Below are positions 8,429 through 17,425 of a stretch of DNA of 64,000 nt, one piece after another. Position 1 is the stretch's first letter; each line of letters begins with the position of its first letter. A program made the translations under genes and the position numbers. The stretch is from Mucilaginibacter sp. KACC 22063 (GTDB lineage Bacteria > Bacteroidota > Bacteroidia > Sphingobacteriales > Sphingobacteriaceae). The stretch lies in contig NZ_CP117877.1 of assembly GCF_028736115.1 (NCBI RefSeq), forward strand, positions 1,178,001-1,242,000, written 5' to 3'. The notes beneath the pieces were generated by a model. The model did no database searches. It was not told where the DNA came from and was given only the letters and a program-made list of their open reading frames with translations.

Positions 8429-9964
8429 ATGAAGAAGCAAAATATAATTATTGCAACCGTGGGTCTGGGTTTGTTAATGGGTACCTCTTGCAAAAAAGAT
8501 TTCCTGCAACAGAATGATCCTAATGCCGTTACGGTGGAGAATAACTTTCAATCGCCAAACGATATCTTACTTGCTGTAAACGGTATATACCAATCGCTGC
8601 GTAGCAGCAATAATATTGGCGAGAGCAGCGGCTTATGGACTGATGAAAGATCTGATGATACAGGCCGTAATGATAACCAATCAAACGCTGGCGAACCATT
8701 CCAGTTTAATAACTATTCGCTTATACCAAGCAATACCTATCTTAAAAGCCATTGGGTATCATTATATTCAACCATCAGCCGCGCAAATTTTGTATTAACA
8801 TATATTGACAAGGTTCAATTCAGCGACCAAAATCAGAAAGCGCAATACACTGCCGAAGCTAAGTTTTTAAGAGCTTTAATGTATTTTCACTTAGTGCGCT
8901 TATGGGGCGATGTTCCTTTGGTAACCAAAGCGTTGACCTCTGGTGATGATGTAACTGCGAATACCTTCCGTGAAAAACAAGCTACAGTGTACGCACAGAT
9001 AGTAGCCGATTTGACTGATGCAGCTAACGCGCCATTGCCAAACCTGCAAACGTCGTCTACTCTGGGCCGTATAAGCAAAGCAGCTGTAAATACGCTTTTA
9101 GGTCAGGTATACCTTACTATGGCAACCACTCAGGATCAAAGCAAACGCACAGATAACCTGAACAATGCTAAAACTTATCTTTTGGCGGCGTATAACCTGC
9201 GTTCTTTCGGTGCATTAAGTAGCATCCCTTACACAGATGTATTCGATGTAACTAAAAAGGCAACCTGCCCCGAACTGATCTGGCAGATTGACAATAAGCA
9301 GGGCGATATCAACTATAGCTCCACTATTGCTGCCGATAACCAGGCAAAAGGCGAAACCATTAACTCGTTAAAACCGGCATCAGGTGTGGGCGGTAACGTT
9401 CAGCACGATCTGATTAACGAGTATGAGTCGAGCGATCCGCGTATGGCTTTCTCAGTTAAATTTGCAAACGACGCGATTGTTAAAGACTGGTTTATTACCA
9501 AATACCGTGATACCAGCCCTACTGCAAGTAACCTGGGTTATGGTGGTAACGACTGGATTTTAATGCGTTATGCCGATGTAATACTGATGCTTGCAGAAGT
9601 AAGCAACTACCTGGGCAATACTGCCGATGCTATCCAGTACCTGGATATGGTACGTACACGTGCAGGTATGCCTACTTACGCCGTATCAATGACCAACCCA
9701 ACTTACAGCAGCAAGTTCCCTACGCTTAAGCTGGCTATTTTGCACGAACGCCGTGTAGAACTCGCATTTGAGCATCACCGCTGGTTCGATCTTTTGCGTA
9801 CATTTACCACAGACGAGCTGGTGTCTTATTTTAAAGCTAAAAACCCTGCTGATTTCGGCGCGGTGCAGCTTTCAAACTTTAGTACCAAAGACCGTTATTA
9901 CCCGATACCGTTTGACGAGTACAAACTTAATCCGGTAAAAATGTATCAAAACCCGGGATATTGA
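8429..9964 (+). CDS. SusD/RagB-family surface glycan-binding lipoprotein
   Basis: 511 residues from the ATG at 8429, 13 bases after the susC stop; the same frame is open further upstream but overlaps susC and is not used. The lipoprotein signal ends at GTSCKKD, so the mature protein is lipidated and probably surface exposed. SusD hallmarks are visible: QNDPNAVTVENNF near the N-terminus, the TPR-like ALMYFHLVRLWGDVPLVTK, YADVILMLAEVSNYLG, MVRTRAGMP, and the C-terminal ILHERRVELAFEHHRWFDLLRT. It forms the lid on the SusC barrel and captures glycan. Confidence 0.95.
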   Translation: MKKQNIIIATVGLGLLMGTSCKKDFLQQNDPNAVTVENNFQSPNDILLAVNGIYQSLRSSNNIGESSGLWTDERSDDTGRNDNQSNAGEPFQFNNYSLIPSNTYLKSHWVSLYSTISRANFVLTYIDKVQFSDQNQKAQYTAEAKFLRALMYFHLVRLWGDVPLVTKALTSGDDVTANTFREKQATVYAQIVADLTDAANAPLPNLQTSSTLGRISKAAVNTLLGQVYLTMATTQDQSKRTDNLNNAKTYLLAAYNLRSFGALSSIPYTDVFDVTKKATCPELIWQIDNKQGDINYSSTIAADNQAKGETINSLKPASGVGGNVQHDLINEYESSDPRMAFSVKFANDAIVKDWFITKYRDTSPTASNLGYGGNDWILMRYADVILMLAEVSNYLGNTADAIQYLDMVRTRAGMPTYAVSMTNPTYSSKFPTLKLAILHERRVELAFEHHRWFDLLRTFTTDELVSYFKAKNPADFGAVQLSNFSTKDRYYPIPFDEYKLNPVKMYQNPGY

Positions 9965-9979
9965 TCCTGACAAAATAGA

Positions 9980-10004
9980 GGGAGAGGGCAGCCTCTCCCT
10001 TTTT
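9980..10004 (+). terminator. terminator or attenuator between susD and GH92
   Basis: A perfect 8-bp stem GGGAGAGG/CCTCTCCC with a GCAG loop runs into five T residues, 15 bases after the susD stop and only a few bases before the GH92 start. It should lower, not necessarily abolish, read-through into the hydrolase gene. Confidence 0.75.
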
Positions 10005-10009
10005 AATTG

Positions 10010-12088
10010 ATGACTACTATGAAATATTGCTTTCTGCTCTTATCAGCCTTCTTTTCACTGACTATTTCGGCACAATCTAAAAAGCCTGCTGCTTCAAATT
10101 CACCTGCACAAATGGTAAATGTGTTTTTGGGTAGCTCAGGCGATCACGGCCAAATGTCGCCTGCGGCATCCTATCCTTTTAGTATGCTAAGTATCGGGCC
10201 GCAAACCTATCCGAATTTACACATGGGGTACGAGCATAAGGCTAAACGCTTTTTAGGATTTACGCATAACCGCTTTGAAGGAGTGGGCTGCCAGGGAAGC
10301 GGCGGTAATATCCTGATAAAACCTTTTTCCGGAGATGTAAAGCAAGAGTTGATCAAAGCAAAAGAAGCAGCCGGAACAGGTTATTATTCAGTTTCTTTTA
10401 CGAATGGTATTAAAGCCGATCTGGCTGTTGAAAAGAATTCGGGTGTTGAGGAGTATCAGTTCCCTGCAAATAATATTAACGGCTTTTATATTGATTTGAG
10501 CCATACACTTGCTAACCGTTTTGTGGCAGAAGAACATACTGTTAATGCGAATAGCATTACCGGTTGGATTGACTCGCGTACTACCTGCAATGTGGGCACT
10601 TACAGGGTTTACTACACCATACATTTTGATGAGTTGGTTAATATCACTACTGATGGCGATCATCAGCTTATTGTTTTTACAGGAAAGGCAACGCAGGTGC
10701 ATCTGCGTATCGGTTTATCTTCTGTAGATATTGCGCATGCTACGGCAGCTATCAATAAAGGCAGTTATAGTCAGTTAAAAGCTAACAGCACAGCAGCGTG
10801 GAACAATGTTTTAAGTACCATAAAGGTACAAGGCGACCCTGAGCGTGTTAAGTTGTTTTATTCATTGCTTTACCGTACGGTACAATCGCCTTATGTGGTT
10901 TCAGAAACCGATGGAAGTTATCGTGCCACCAACGGCGAACTAAAACATACAGACCGTAAAGTGTATAATGGCTGGGCTATCTGGGATAATTACCGTACGC
11001 AGTTGCCGCTGTTGTCGATTTTATACACCGACCGTTACCAGGACATTACGACATCCATTGCCAGTTTATATGCCAATGGCAAAAAAGATTATGCTACCCA
11101 GCACGAGCCTTCAAACACCGTAAGAACAGAGCATGCCATGGTCGTACTTCTTGATGCTTACCGCAAAGGCTATAAAGTTGATTTTGATAAGATAGCCGAT
11201 TCGCTGATTGCCGACGCAGGCAGATTAGATTTTTCGCATCCAGATAAGGCGCTTGAGTCGAGCTATGATGTATGGGCATTATCACAAATAATGGCAGCTA
11301 CAGGCAAAAAAGAATTAAGTGCGAACTATCTGCAAAAGGCAGCCGATTGGAAAAAGTACTGGGATAAAGATTTTAAAGATATTCATAAATCGGATGTTGA
11401 CCGTATGCAGGCACGGGGCTTGTACCAGGGAACGATATGGCAATATCGCTGGTTTGTACCGTTTGACCTGAAAGGGTTAATGGATGCAACAGGGGGAGAG
11501 AAGGAATATCTTTCACAGCTGGATTATTTCTTTGATAACGATTTATATAACCATGCCAACGAGCCGGACATCCAGGTGCCTTTAATGTACAATATGACAT
11601 CCCAGCCCTGGAAATCGCAGGCATTGATGCATAAATACGCTGCGGATACCGTTGTGCAATACTACTTTAACGATAATAGCCGGGGCATCGATCCATTTAT
11701 AGATGTGATTTACCGCAATGCACCGGATACCTACATCCGCACGATGGATGATGATGCCGGGGCAATGTCGGCCTGGTATGTATTTTCAGCGTGTGGGTTT
11801 TCGCCTGCATGTGTGGGCTGGCCTGTATATTATCTAAACGTTCCCTTATTTAAAGAAGTACAGATTGCTTGTGCCAATAGTAAATATTTCACCGTTAAGG
11901 TGGAAAACTTTAGCAACACCAGGCGATATATCCAGTCGGCTACGCTTAATGGTAAGCCACTTAAGCGCAACTGGATCACGCAGCAGGATATTGTTAACGG
12001 TGGTACATTGGTGATTAAATCCGGAGATACGCCGGTCAAAAACTGGGGTGTAAAGGATCAGTGGGTTTCTGATATCAATATGAAATAG
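10010..12088 (+). CDS. GH92 family exo-alpha-mannosidase, exported
   Basis: About 692 residues from the ATG at 10010; another in-frame ATG at 10019 starts directly at the signal peptide (ending LTISAQ). GH92 enzymes are calcium-dependent inverting exo-alpha-mannosidases. Family patterns visible are VNVFLGSSGDHGQMSPAAS near the N-terminus, GYEHKAKRFLGFTHNRFEG, GWAIWDNYRTQLPLLSIL, NHANEPDIQVPLMYN and DDDAGAMSAWYVFSACGF. The Glu of NEPD and an Asp of DDDAGAMS fit the general acid and base. Several motifs differ from canonical GH92 (DDDAG in place of NDD-type, AMVVLLDAYRKG where a longer catalytic loop is usual), so the linkage preference is uncertain. It completes the susCD locus. Confidence 0.88.
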   Translation: MTTMKYCFLLLSAFFSLTISAQSKKPAASNSPAQMVNVFLGSSGDHGQMSPAASYPFSMLSIGPQTYPNLHMGYEHKAKRFLGFTHNRFEGVGCQGSGGNILIKPFSGDVKQELIKAKEAAGTGYYSVSFTNGIKADLAVEKNSGVEEYQFPANNINGFYIDLSHTLANRFVAEEHTVNANSITGWIDSRTTCNVGTYRVYYTIHFDELVNITTDGDHQLIVFTGKATQVHLRIGLSSVDIAHATAAINKGSYSQLKANSTAAWNNVLSTIKVQGDPERVKLFYSLLYRTVQSPYVVSETDGSYRATNGELKHTDRKVYNGWAIWDNYRTQLPLLSILYTDRYQDITTSIASLYANGKKDYATQHEPSNTVRTEHAMVVLLDAYRKGYKVDFDKIADSLIADAGRLDFSHPDKALESSYDVWALSQIMAATGKKELSANYLQKAADWKKYWDKDFKDIHKSDVDRMQARGLYQGTIWQYRWFVPFDLKGLMDATGGEKEYLSQLDYFFDNDLYNHANEPDIQVPLMYNMTSQPWKSQALMHKYAADTVVQYYFNDNSRGIDPFIDVIYRNAPDTYIRTMDDDAGAMSAWYVFSACGFSPACVGWPVYYLNVPLFKEVQIACANSKYFTVKVENFSNTRRYIQSATLNGKPLKRNWITQQDIVNGGTLVIKSGDTPVKNWGVKDQWVSDINMK

Positions 12089-12103
12089 GCTATTTTAGCC
12101 GTT

Positions 12104-12152
12104 TAGTTTAATCTGATCAGTAATTTATTTTAATGACAATCAGATTAAACTA
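12104..12152. repeat. 14-bp perfect inverted repeat between GH92 and tetR
   Basis: TAGTTTAATCTGAT at 12104-12117 is exactly mirrored by ATCAGATTAAACTA at 12139-12152, with a 21-base spacer. A T-rich stretch (TTTATTTTTAA) follows, so on the plus strand it can act as the GH92 terminator. It also lies just upstream of the tetR promoter, so a protein-binding role is possible. Confidence 0.6.
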
Positions 12153-12169
12153 TTTATTTTTAATCGTTA

Positions 12170-12177
12170 TACTTTTG
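12170..12177 (+). promoter_or_regulatory. -7 element of the tetR promoter
   Basis: TACTTTTG matches TAnnTTTG. The predicted transcription start (about 12184) falls within the first TetR palindrome, which fits autorepression. Confidence 0.45.
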
Positions 12178-12178
12178 C

Positions 12179-12210
12179 TTAACGCTGTTAGATAATTTTA
12201 ACGGTGTAAA
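12179..12210. promoter_or_regulatory. tandem TetR operator candidates at tetR
   Basis: Two 13-bp near-palindromes, TTAACGCTGTTAG (12179-12191) and TTAACGGTGTAAA (12198-12210), lie 19 bp apart just before the tetR ATG. Each matches 11 of 13 positions of the perfect palindrome found at the efflux promoter (12902-12914), allowing for orientation. Confidence 0.55.
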
Positions 12211-12213
12211 TAA

Positions 12214-12810
12214 ATGGGAATAAAAGAACGCAAACAACGGCTTAAAGATGAAACCAGGATCAATATTCTGGATGCTGCCCTTGCAATAGGCAAAGAGGAG
12301 GGTTGGCAGGCTTTAAGCATGCGTAAAATTGCGGACGTAATTGAATATACCGCTCCCGTTATTTACGAATACTTTGCCAACAAAGAAGCACTTTTGCTTG
12401 AGCTGACTAAAAAAGGCTACTGCATGTTAAGCAAAGACATGACCGTTGCCCGCGATAAGCACAAGCTTCCTGAAAAACAGCTGGAGGCCATGTGGCTTAC
12501 CTACTGGCATTTTGCCTTTGCCGAAAAAGAGCTTTACCAGCTAATGTTTGGCATTGAAGTTAACTGTTGTGTTTTTGATAACGAGATTCCGGAAGCAGAA
12601 GTGCCTGCCACAATGATCAGCGATGCCATACGCGAGCTGATGGGCAAAGATGCTTCTGAAGATGAAATTTGCAGAAGATATTATACATTCTGGTCTGTAG
12701 TACACGGCCTTATTTCTATCAACCTTGTACGTCAGGGTGTGCCTGATGAAATTAATAAACAGGTTTTACGCGATGCGATAGGCGGTATTATTCGAGCCAT
12801 AAAAGGTTAG
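12214..12810 (+). CDS. TetR/AcrR-family repressor of the adjacent efflux operon
   Basis: 198 residues, standard TetR length. The N-terminal helix-turn-helix is clear: RINILDAALAIGKEEGWQALSMRKIADVIEYTAPVIYEYFANKEALLLE. The C-terminal ligand-binding part (about residues 80-198) ends in a typical helical segment with WSVVHGLISINLVRQG. It lies directly upstream of, and codirectional with, an RND pump operon. Palindromic sites of one sequence family occur in both promoters, which supports local regulation and autoregulation. The inducer is unknown. Confidence 0.9.
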   Translation: MGIKERKQRLKDETRINILDAALAIGKEEGWQALSMRKIADVIEYTAPVIYEYFANKEALLLELTKKGYCMLSKDMTVARDKHKLPEKQLEAMWLTYWHFAFAEKELYQLMFGIEVNCCVFDNEIPEAEVPATMISDAIRELMGKDASEDEICRRYYTFWSVVHGLISINLVRQGVPDEINKQVLRDAIGGIIRAIKG

Positions 12811-12883
12811 CGCCTTAAAGATTTTCTATTAACCCTTTTTAATTTCTTAAAGCGATGTAAAATTACGTTTACTCAAATTATGG

Positions 12884-12891
12884 TATCTTTT
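12884..12891 (+). promoter_or_regulatory. -7-like element of the efflux operon
   Basis: TATCTTTT matches TAnnTTTG except at the last base. It lies 10 bases before the first operator-like palindrome, so a bound repressor would cover the transcription start. Confidence 0.35.
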
Positions 12892-12901
12892 TAATAATTA
12901 C

Positions 12902-12932
12902 TTAACAGTGTTAATTTTTTTAATAATGTTAA
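12902..12932. promoter_or_regulatory. tandem TetR operator candidates at the efflux operon
   Basis: TTAACAGTGTTAA (12902-12914) is a perfect 6+1+6 palindrome. TTAATAATGTTAA (12920-12932) matches it at 11 of 13 positions, 18 bp further on. The pairing and spacing mirror the tetR promoter. They overlap an apparent early start of the next open frame, which supports a later start for the adaptor protein. Confidence 0.55.
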
Positions 12933-13027
12933 ATAAAATGAGCTTAATCAAAACAGGTGATAAAAAACGATTTCAAATCACATCAACAATTAACAAAATG
13001 TCAATCATTAACAAACACAATAAACTT

Positions 13028-14170
13028 ATGAAACCCTTAGCATTAGTTTTCGCCATAGCAATATTATATGGCTGCTCGCATCCGCCGCAACAGCAGCAAC
13101 AGGCTGCGCCACCTTCCTTGCCGGTAATGGAAGTGAAATCTGGCAATTCAACTACTTACCAGGAATATCCTGCATCAATAGAAGGTACGGTAAACGTAGA
13201 AGTGCGCCCGCAGGTAAGCGGTACTTTAGATAAAGTATTTGTTGACGAAGGCGCTTACGTACACGCGGGGCAACCTATTTTTAAAATTAATGAACTGCCT
13301 TACCGTTCTGCATTAAATAATGCAGTAGCGGCGTTACATGCTGCTGAAGCGGCGCAGGCCAATGCACAGATAGAAGTTGAGAAGCTTACACCGCTGGTTG
13401 AAAACAAGGTAGTGTCTGATTACCAGTTAAAAACTGCTAAAGCCAGCTATCGTGCGGCAACTGCCAATATAGAATCGGCTAAGGCTAACGTGGCTACAGC
13501 ACAGATCAATCTTGGCTATACTTTAATTAAAGCTCCGGTAAATGGTTTTATCGGCCGCTTGGAAAAAAAACAAGGTAGCCTGGTTACTCCACAAGATGTG
13601 GCAGCATTGACCGAACTATCTGATGTACATGATGTACACGTTTACTTCTCATTAGGCGAAAAAGACTTTGTAACCTTTAAAGAACAATACCCAGGCGAAA
13701 CCTTGCAGGATAAATTGAAAAAAGTGCCTTACGTATCGCTACTGTTAGCTGATGGTACCGAGTATGCAAAACAAGGCAAAATTGATATCATTGATGGCCA
13801 GTTTAACAAAACAACAGGCGCAATTACAGTTAGGGCAACTTTCTCTAACCCACAAGGCTTGCTTCGCTCAGGTAACACCGGTAAAATCCGTTTAAGCCTT
13901 GATCATAAAGACGCTCTAATCGTACCAGAATCAGCCACTGTAGATATGCAGGATAAAGTGTTTGTATTTACCGTAGGCGATAGCAGTAAAGTTAAAAAAC
14001 AAGCGATCAGCATCATTGGTAAAAATGGCGACAACTACCTGGTTAAAGATGGTATAAAAGCCGGCGACCAGATCGTACTAACAGGTATTGATAAATTACA
14101 GGAAGGTATGGTGATCCATCCTGAAAAGCAACCGGCAACTGATAAATCAGCTGCTGTAGCAAAAAACTAA
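13028..14170 (+). CDS. RND efflux periplasmic adaptor (HlyD/AcrA type) lipoprotein
   Basis: 380 residues from the ATG at 13028, which begins a lipoprotein signal (LAILYGC-type lipobox, cysteine in YGCSHP). The frame is open upstream to 12908, but that extension is low-complexity and overlaps the operators, so it is rejected. Domains in order: a Gln/Pro-rich linker, barrel-sandwich/lipoyl half (VRPQVSGTLDKVFVDEGAYV), helical hairpin with Ala-rich coiled coil (about residues 85-160), second lipoyl half (GYTLIKAPVNGFIGR), beta-barrel and membrane-proximal domains. It links the inner-membrane pump to the outer-membrane channel. The pump gene starts 23 bases downstream. Confidence 0.93.
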   Translation: MKPLALVFAIAILYGCSHPPQQQQQAAPPSLPVMEVKSGNSTTYQEYPASIEGTVNVEVRPQVSGTLDKVFVDEGAYVHAGQPIFKINELPYRSALNNAVAALHAAEAAQANAQIEVEKLTPLVENKVVSDYQLKTAKASYRAATANIESAKANVATAQINLGYTLIKAPVNGFIGRLEKKQGSLVTPQDVAALTELSDVHDVHVYFSLGEKDFVTFKEQYPGETLQDKLKKVPYVSLLLADGTEYAKQGKIDIIDGQFNKTTGAITVRATFSNPQGLLRSGNTGKIRLSLDHKDALIVPESATVDMQDKVFVFTVGDSSKVKKQAISIIGKNGDNYLVKDGIKAGDQIVLTGIDKLQEGMVIHPEKQPATDKSAAVAKN

Positions 14171-14193
14171 TCCCCACAATTAAAATTTAATTT

Positions 14194-17100
14194 ATGTTTC
14201 AGAAATTCATAGAAAGGCCGGTACTCTCAACCGTTATCTCCATCCTATTGGTGATAGTAGGTGTACTGGGCTTAACCAAGCTGCCCCTGGAGCGTTTTCC
14301 AAATATTGCTCCTCCGGCAGTATTGGTATCGGCTGTGTATCCGGGCGCAAACGCCGAAACAATATTACGTTCGGTAACGCCATCGCTCGAAGAGGCTATT
14401 AACGGTGTGGAGAACATGACCTACATGACCTCAACCGCCAGTAACGATGGTACTTTAGCTATTACCGTTTATTTTAAACAAGGTACCGACCCTGACCAGG
14501 CAGCGGTAAACGTTCAAAACCGTGTATCGCAAGCTACCAGCCAGCTGCCTGCCGAGGTGGTACAGTACGGTATTACCACTACAAAGCAACAAAACAGCTT
14601 TATCGGTGCCATAGGTATCTACTCAGAAGATCCTAAAAAGTACGATCAAACCTTTGTAGCCAACTACGCACAGATCAACATCATTCCCGAAATTAAACGT
14701 ATACCCGGTGTGGGTTCTGCGGCAGTGTTTGGTGGTGTAAAAGATTATTCGATGCGCGTTTGGCTTAACCCAAGCCAGATGGCAGCTTACAAAGTCACTC
14801 CCGCCGAAGTAAGCGCCGCTATACAAGACAAAAACCTGGAGGCTGCGCCTGGTAAATTTGGTGAGCGCAGTAACGAAGCCTTTGAATATGTAATTAAATA
14901 CAAGGGTAAATTAACTACGCCCGAAGAATATCAGAATATTGCTATCCGCGCCAATGCAGATGGTTCTATACTGCGTTTAAAAGATGTAGCGCGTGTAGAA
15001 CTGGGTGCTTATTCTTACAACAGTGTAAGTAACCTTAACGGGCACGATGGTATTATCATCGGTATTATTCAGCTATCAGGCTCAAACGCTAACGAAATTC
15101 AGATAGCGATTGATAAACTGATGGAAAAAGCATCGAAAGATTTTCCTGTCGGTATCAAATACAATCAGTTCTATCGTACCAAAACAGATTTGGATGAGTC
15201 GATCAACCAGGTTGAGCATACCTTGATCGAAGCTTTCGTGCTGGTATTTATCGTGGTGTTCATCTTCCTGCAAGATTTCCGTTCTACGTTGATCCCGGCA
15301 ATTGCTGTTCCGGTGGCTATTATAGGTACCTTCTTCTTCATGAGTTTATTTGGTTTCTCTGTAAACCTGTTAACCTTGTTTGCATTGGTACTCGCCATCG
15401 GTATTGTGGTGGATGATGCCATTGTGGTGGTAGAGGCGGTGCATGCTAAAATGGAGCATAACCCAAGCCTCACCCCTAAAAAGGCGACTACCGAAGCCAT
15501 GCACGAGATTACGGGGGCCATCATTTCTATTACGCTGGTAATGGCTGCGGTGTTTTTACCGGTTAGTTTCATGACGGGTTCTACCGGTATATTCTACAGG
15601 CAATTTGCGCTTACCATGGCTATCGCCATTATTATATCAGCTGTTAACGCATTAACGTTAAGTCCTGCTTTGGCCGCATTATTCCTGAAGAATAAACATA
15701 CGGTTGACGAACACGGGCATGAAGCACCAAAGAAAGGTTTTGCCGAAAGGTTCTACGCTGGTTTCAACGGCAGCTTTAACTACATGACCAACCGCTACGT
15801 TGGCGGCTTAAAGTTCCTGATTAAAAACAAACTGGTTGCCATAGGCGGACTTGTACTGATTGTGATTGGTACCATTTACATGGTTAAAACCACTAAGTCA
15901 GGCTTTATCCCTACGGAAGACCAGGGTTTCGTGGCCATTGCGGTATCAACTCCGTCTGGTACATCATTAAGTGGAACCAACAAAATATTTGCACAGGCAG
16001 AAGCACAACTGAAAACTTTACCATCAGCCAGGTTCGTTACTGCCTTGTCGGGTTTTAACTTCCTTACACAATCAAGCAGCCCGTCTGCCGGTGTTATCTT
16101 CCTGTTGTTAAAACCAACTGAGGAGCGTGGCGATGTTAAAAACATTGACGAGATACAAAACATTGTGAGAGGGAAATTAGGTGGTATACCTGGCGGTACT
16201 TTCTTCGTGTTCAGTTTCCCAACTGTACCGGGCTTTAGTAACGTAGAGGCGCTGGATGTGATGCTACAGGATAAGACCAACGGTAGGCTCGATAAATTTA
16301 GCGGCGTGGCCAATAACTTTATAGCCAAGCTGATGGCAAAGCCAGCTATTGCTTATGCATTTACATCATACAAAGCGGATTACCCTCAACTACAATTAGA
16401 AGTTGATGATGAAAAAGCGAATCAGTTAGGAGTGAATGTGAAGGACATCCTGGCAACCATGCAGGCTTACTTTGGTACGGCGCAGGCATCAGACTTTAAC
16501 CGCTTTGGTAAATATTACCGCGTGGTGGTACAGGCCGATATCAACGACAGGACCGACCCATCTGCTATTGACCGTGTATTTGTGAAAAACAAAGCAGGCG
16601 ATAATGTGCCTATTAATACGCTGGTTAAATTAACCCGTGTTTACGGTTCAGAAACTGCATCGCGTTATAACCTGTTTAACTCTATCGAGGTAAACGCTAT
16701 CCCGAAACCGGGTTACAGCTCTGGTGATGCGATTAAGGCTATCGAAGAAACGGCTAAAGAACAACTGCCTGCCGGTTTTGCTTATGAGTTCTCCGGCCAG
16801 ACACGTGAAGAGATTTCATCAGGCGGACAATCAGCTGTCATCTTTATGCTTTGTCTGGTGTTCGTATACTTCCTGCTATCGGCACAGTACGAAAGCTATA
16901 TCCTGCCATTGGCAGTAATACTTTCTATTCCTACCGGTATATTCGGTGTGTTTGTGGTATTAGGTTTAACCGGTATCGAAAACAACATCTACGTACAAGT
17001 AGCCCTCATCATGCTTATCGGTCTGTTAGCTAAAAACGCCATCCTTATCGTCGAGTTTGCTGTGCAGAAACGTAAAGCGGGTATGAGCCTTGTAGGCGCG

Positions 17101-17406
17101 GCTATTGAAGCGGCAAGGTTACGTATCCGCCCAATTGTGATGACCTCACTTGCATTCGTATTCGGTTTATTCCCGATGAGTATTGCAACCGGTCCGTCTG
17201 CTCAGGGTAACCACTCTATCAGTATTGGCGCTGCCGGGGGTATGGTGTCAGGGGTTATACTTGGCTTGTTCATCATCCCGGTACTGTTTGTGATCTTCCA
17301 GAATTTACAGGAAAAAATAACCGGTGTGCCGGTGGCTGTATTGCTTGACGAATCAGGTGCAGAACGCCAGCATGAGCCTGTATTGGAAGAAGGATATACC
17401 GCTTAA
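14194..17406 (+). CDS. RND efflux transporter, HAE1/AcrB type
   Basis: 1070 residues, typical for AcrB-type pumps. It begins MFQKFIERPVLSTVIS, the usual first transmembrane helix. Twelve transmembrane segments are expected, and two large periplasmic loops are evident. The proton-relay segment appears as ALVLAIGIVVDDAIVVVE with the conserved DD pair in helix 4. RND signatures GFIPTEDQGF and SGQTREE are present. It should export hydrophobic drugs or toxic metabolites using the proton gradient in complex with the adaptor and channel encoded on either side. Substrates are not predictable. Confidence 0.96.
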   Translation: MFQKFIERPVLSTVISILLVIVGVLGLTKLPLERFPNIAPPAVLVSAVYPGANAETILRSVTPSLEEAINGVENMTYMTSTASNDGTLAITVYFKQGTDPDQAAVNVQNRVSQATSQLPAEVVQYGITTTKQQNSFIGAIGIYSEDPKKYDQTFVANYAQINIIPEIKRIPGVGSAAVFGGVKDYSMRVWLNPSQMAAYKVTPAEVSAAIQDKNLEAAPGKFGERSNEAFEYVIKYKGKLTTPEEYQNIAIRANADGSILRLKDVARVELGAYSYNSVSNLNGHDGIIIGIIQLSGSNANEIQIAIDKLMEKASKDFPVGIKYNQFYRTKTDLDESINQVEHTLIEAFVLVFIVVFIFLQDFRSTLIPAIAVPVAIIGTFFFMSLFGFSVNLLTLFALVLAIGIVVDDAIVVVEAVHAKMEHNPSLTPKKATTEAMHEITGAIISITLVMAAVFLPVSFMTGSTGIFYRQFALTMAIAIIISAVNALTLSPALAALFLKNKHTVDEHGHEAPKKGFAERFYAGFNGSFNYMTNRYVGGLKFLIKNKLVAIGGLVLIVIGTIYMVKTTKSGFIPTEDQGFVAIAVSTPSGTSLSGTNKIFAQAEAQLKTLPSARFVTALSGFNFLTQSSSPSAGVIFLLLKPTEERGDVKNIDEIQNIVRGKLGGIPGGTFFVFSFPTVPGFSNVEALDVMLQDKTNGRLDKFSGVANNFIAKLMAKPAIAYAFTSYKADYPQLQLEVDDEKANQLGVNVKDILATMQAYFGTAQASDFNRFGKYYRVVVQADINDRTDPSAIDRVFVKNKAGDNVPINTLVKLTRVYGSETASRYNLFNSIEVNAIPKPGYSSGDAIKAIEETAKEQLPAGFAYEFSGQTREEISSGGQSAVIFMLCLVFVYFLLSAQYESYILPLAVILSIPTGIFGVFVVLGLTGIENNIYVQVALIMLIGLLAKNAILIVEFAVQKRKAGMSLVGAAIEAARLRIRPIVMTSLAFVFGLFPMSIATGPSAQGNHSISIGAAGGMVSGVILGLFIIPVLFVIFQNLQEKITGVPVAVLLDESGAERQHEPVLEEGYTA

Positions 17407-17425
17407 TTTTAATTGGTAATATAAA

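Noticed and set aside
12908..13027. Longer N-terminus for the efflux adaptor
   Set aside because: It overlaps the operator palindromes and puts 40 polar residues before a clear lipoprotein signal that starts at 13028.
15171..15572. Long reverse frames inside the RND pump gene and similar ones in dnaX, hemL, susC and others
   Set aside because: They are shadows on the opposite strand of well-supported genes, with no recognisable protein features and biased low-complexity composition.
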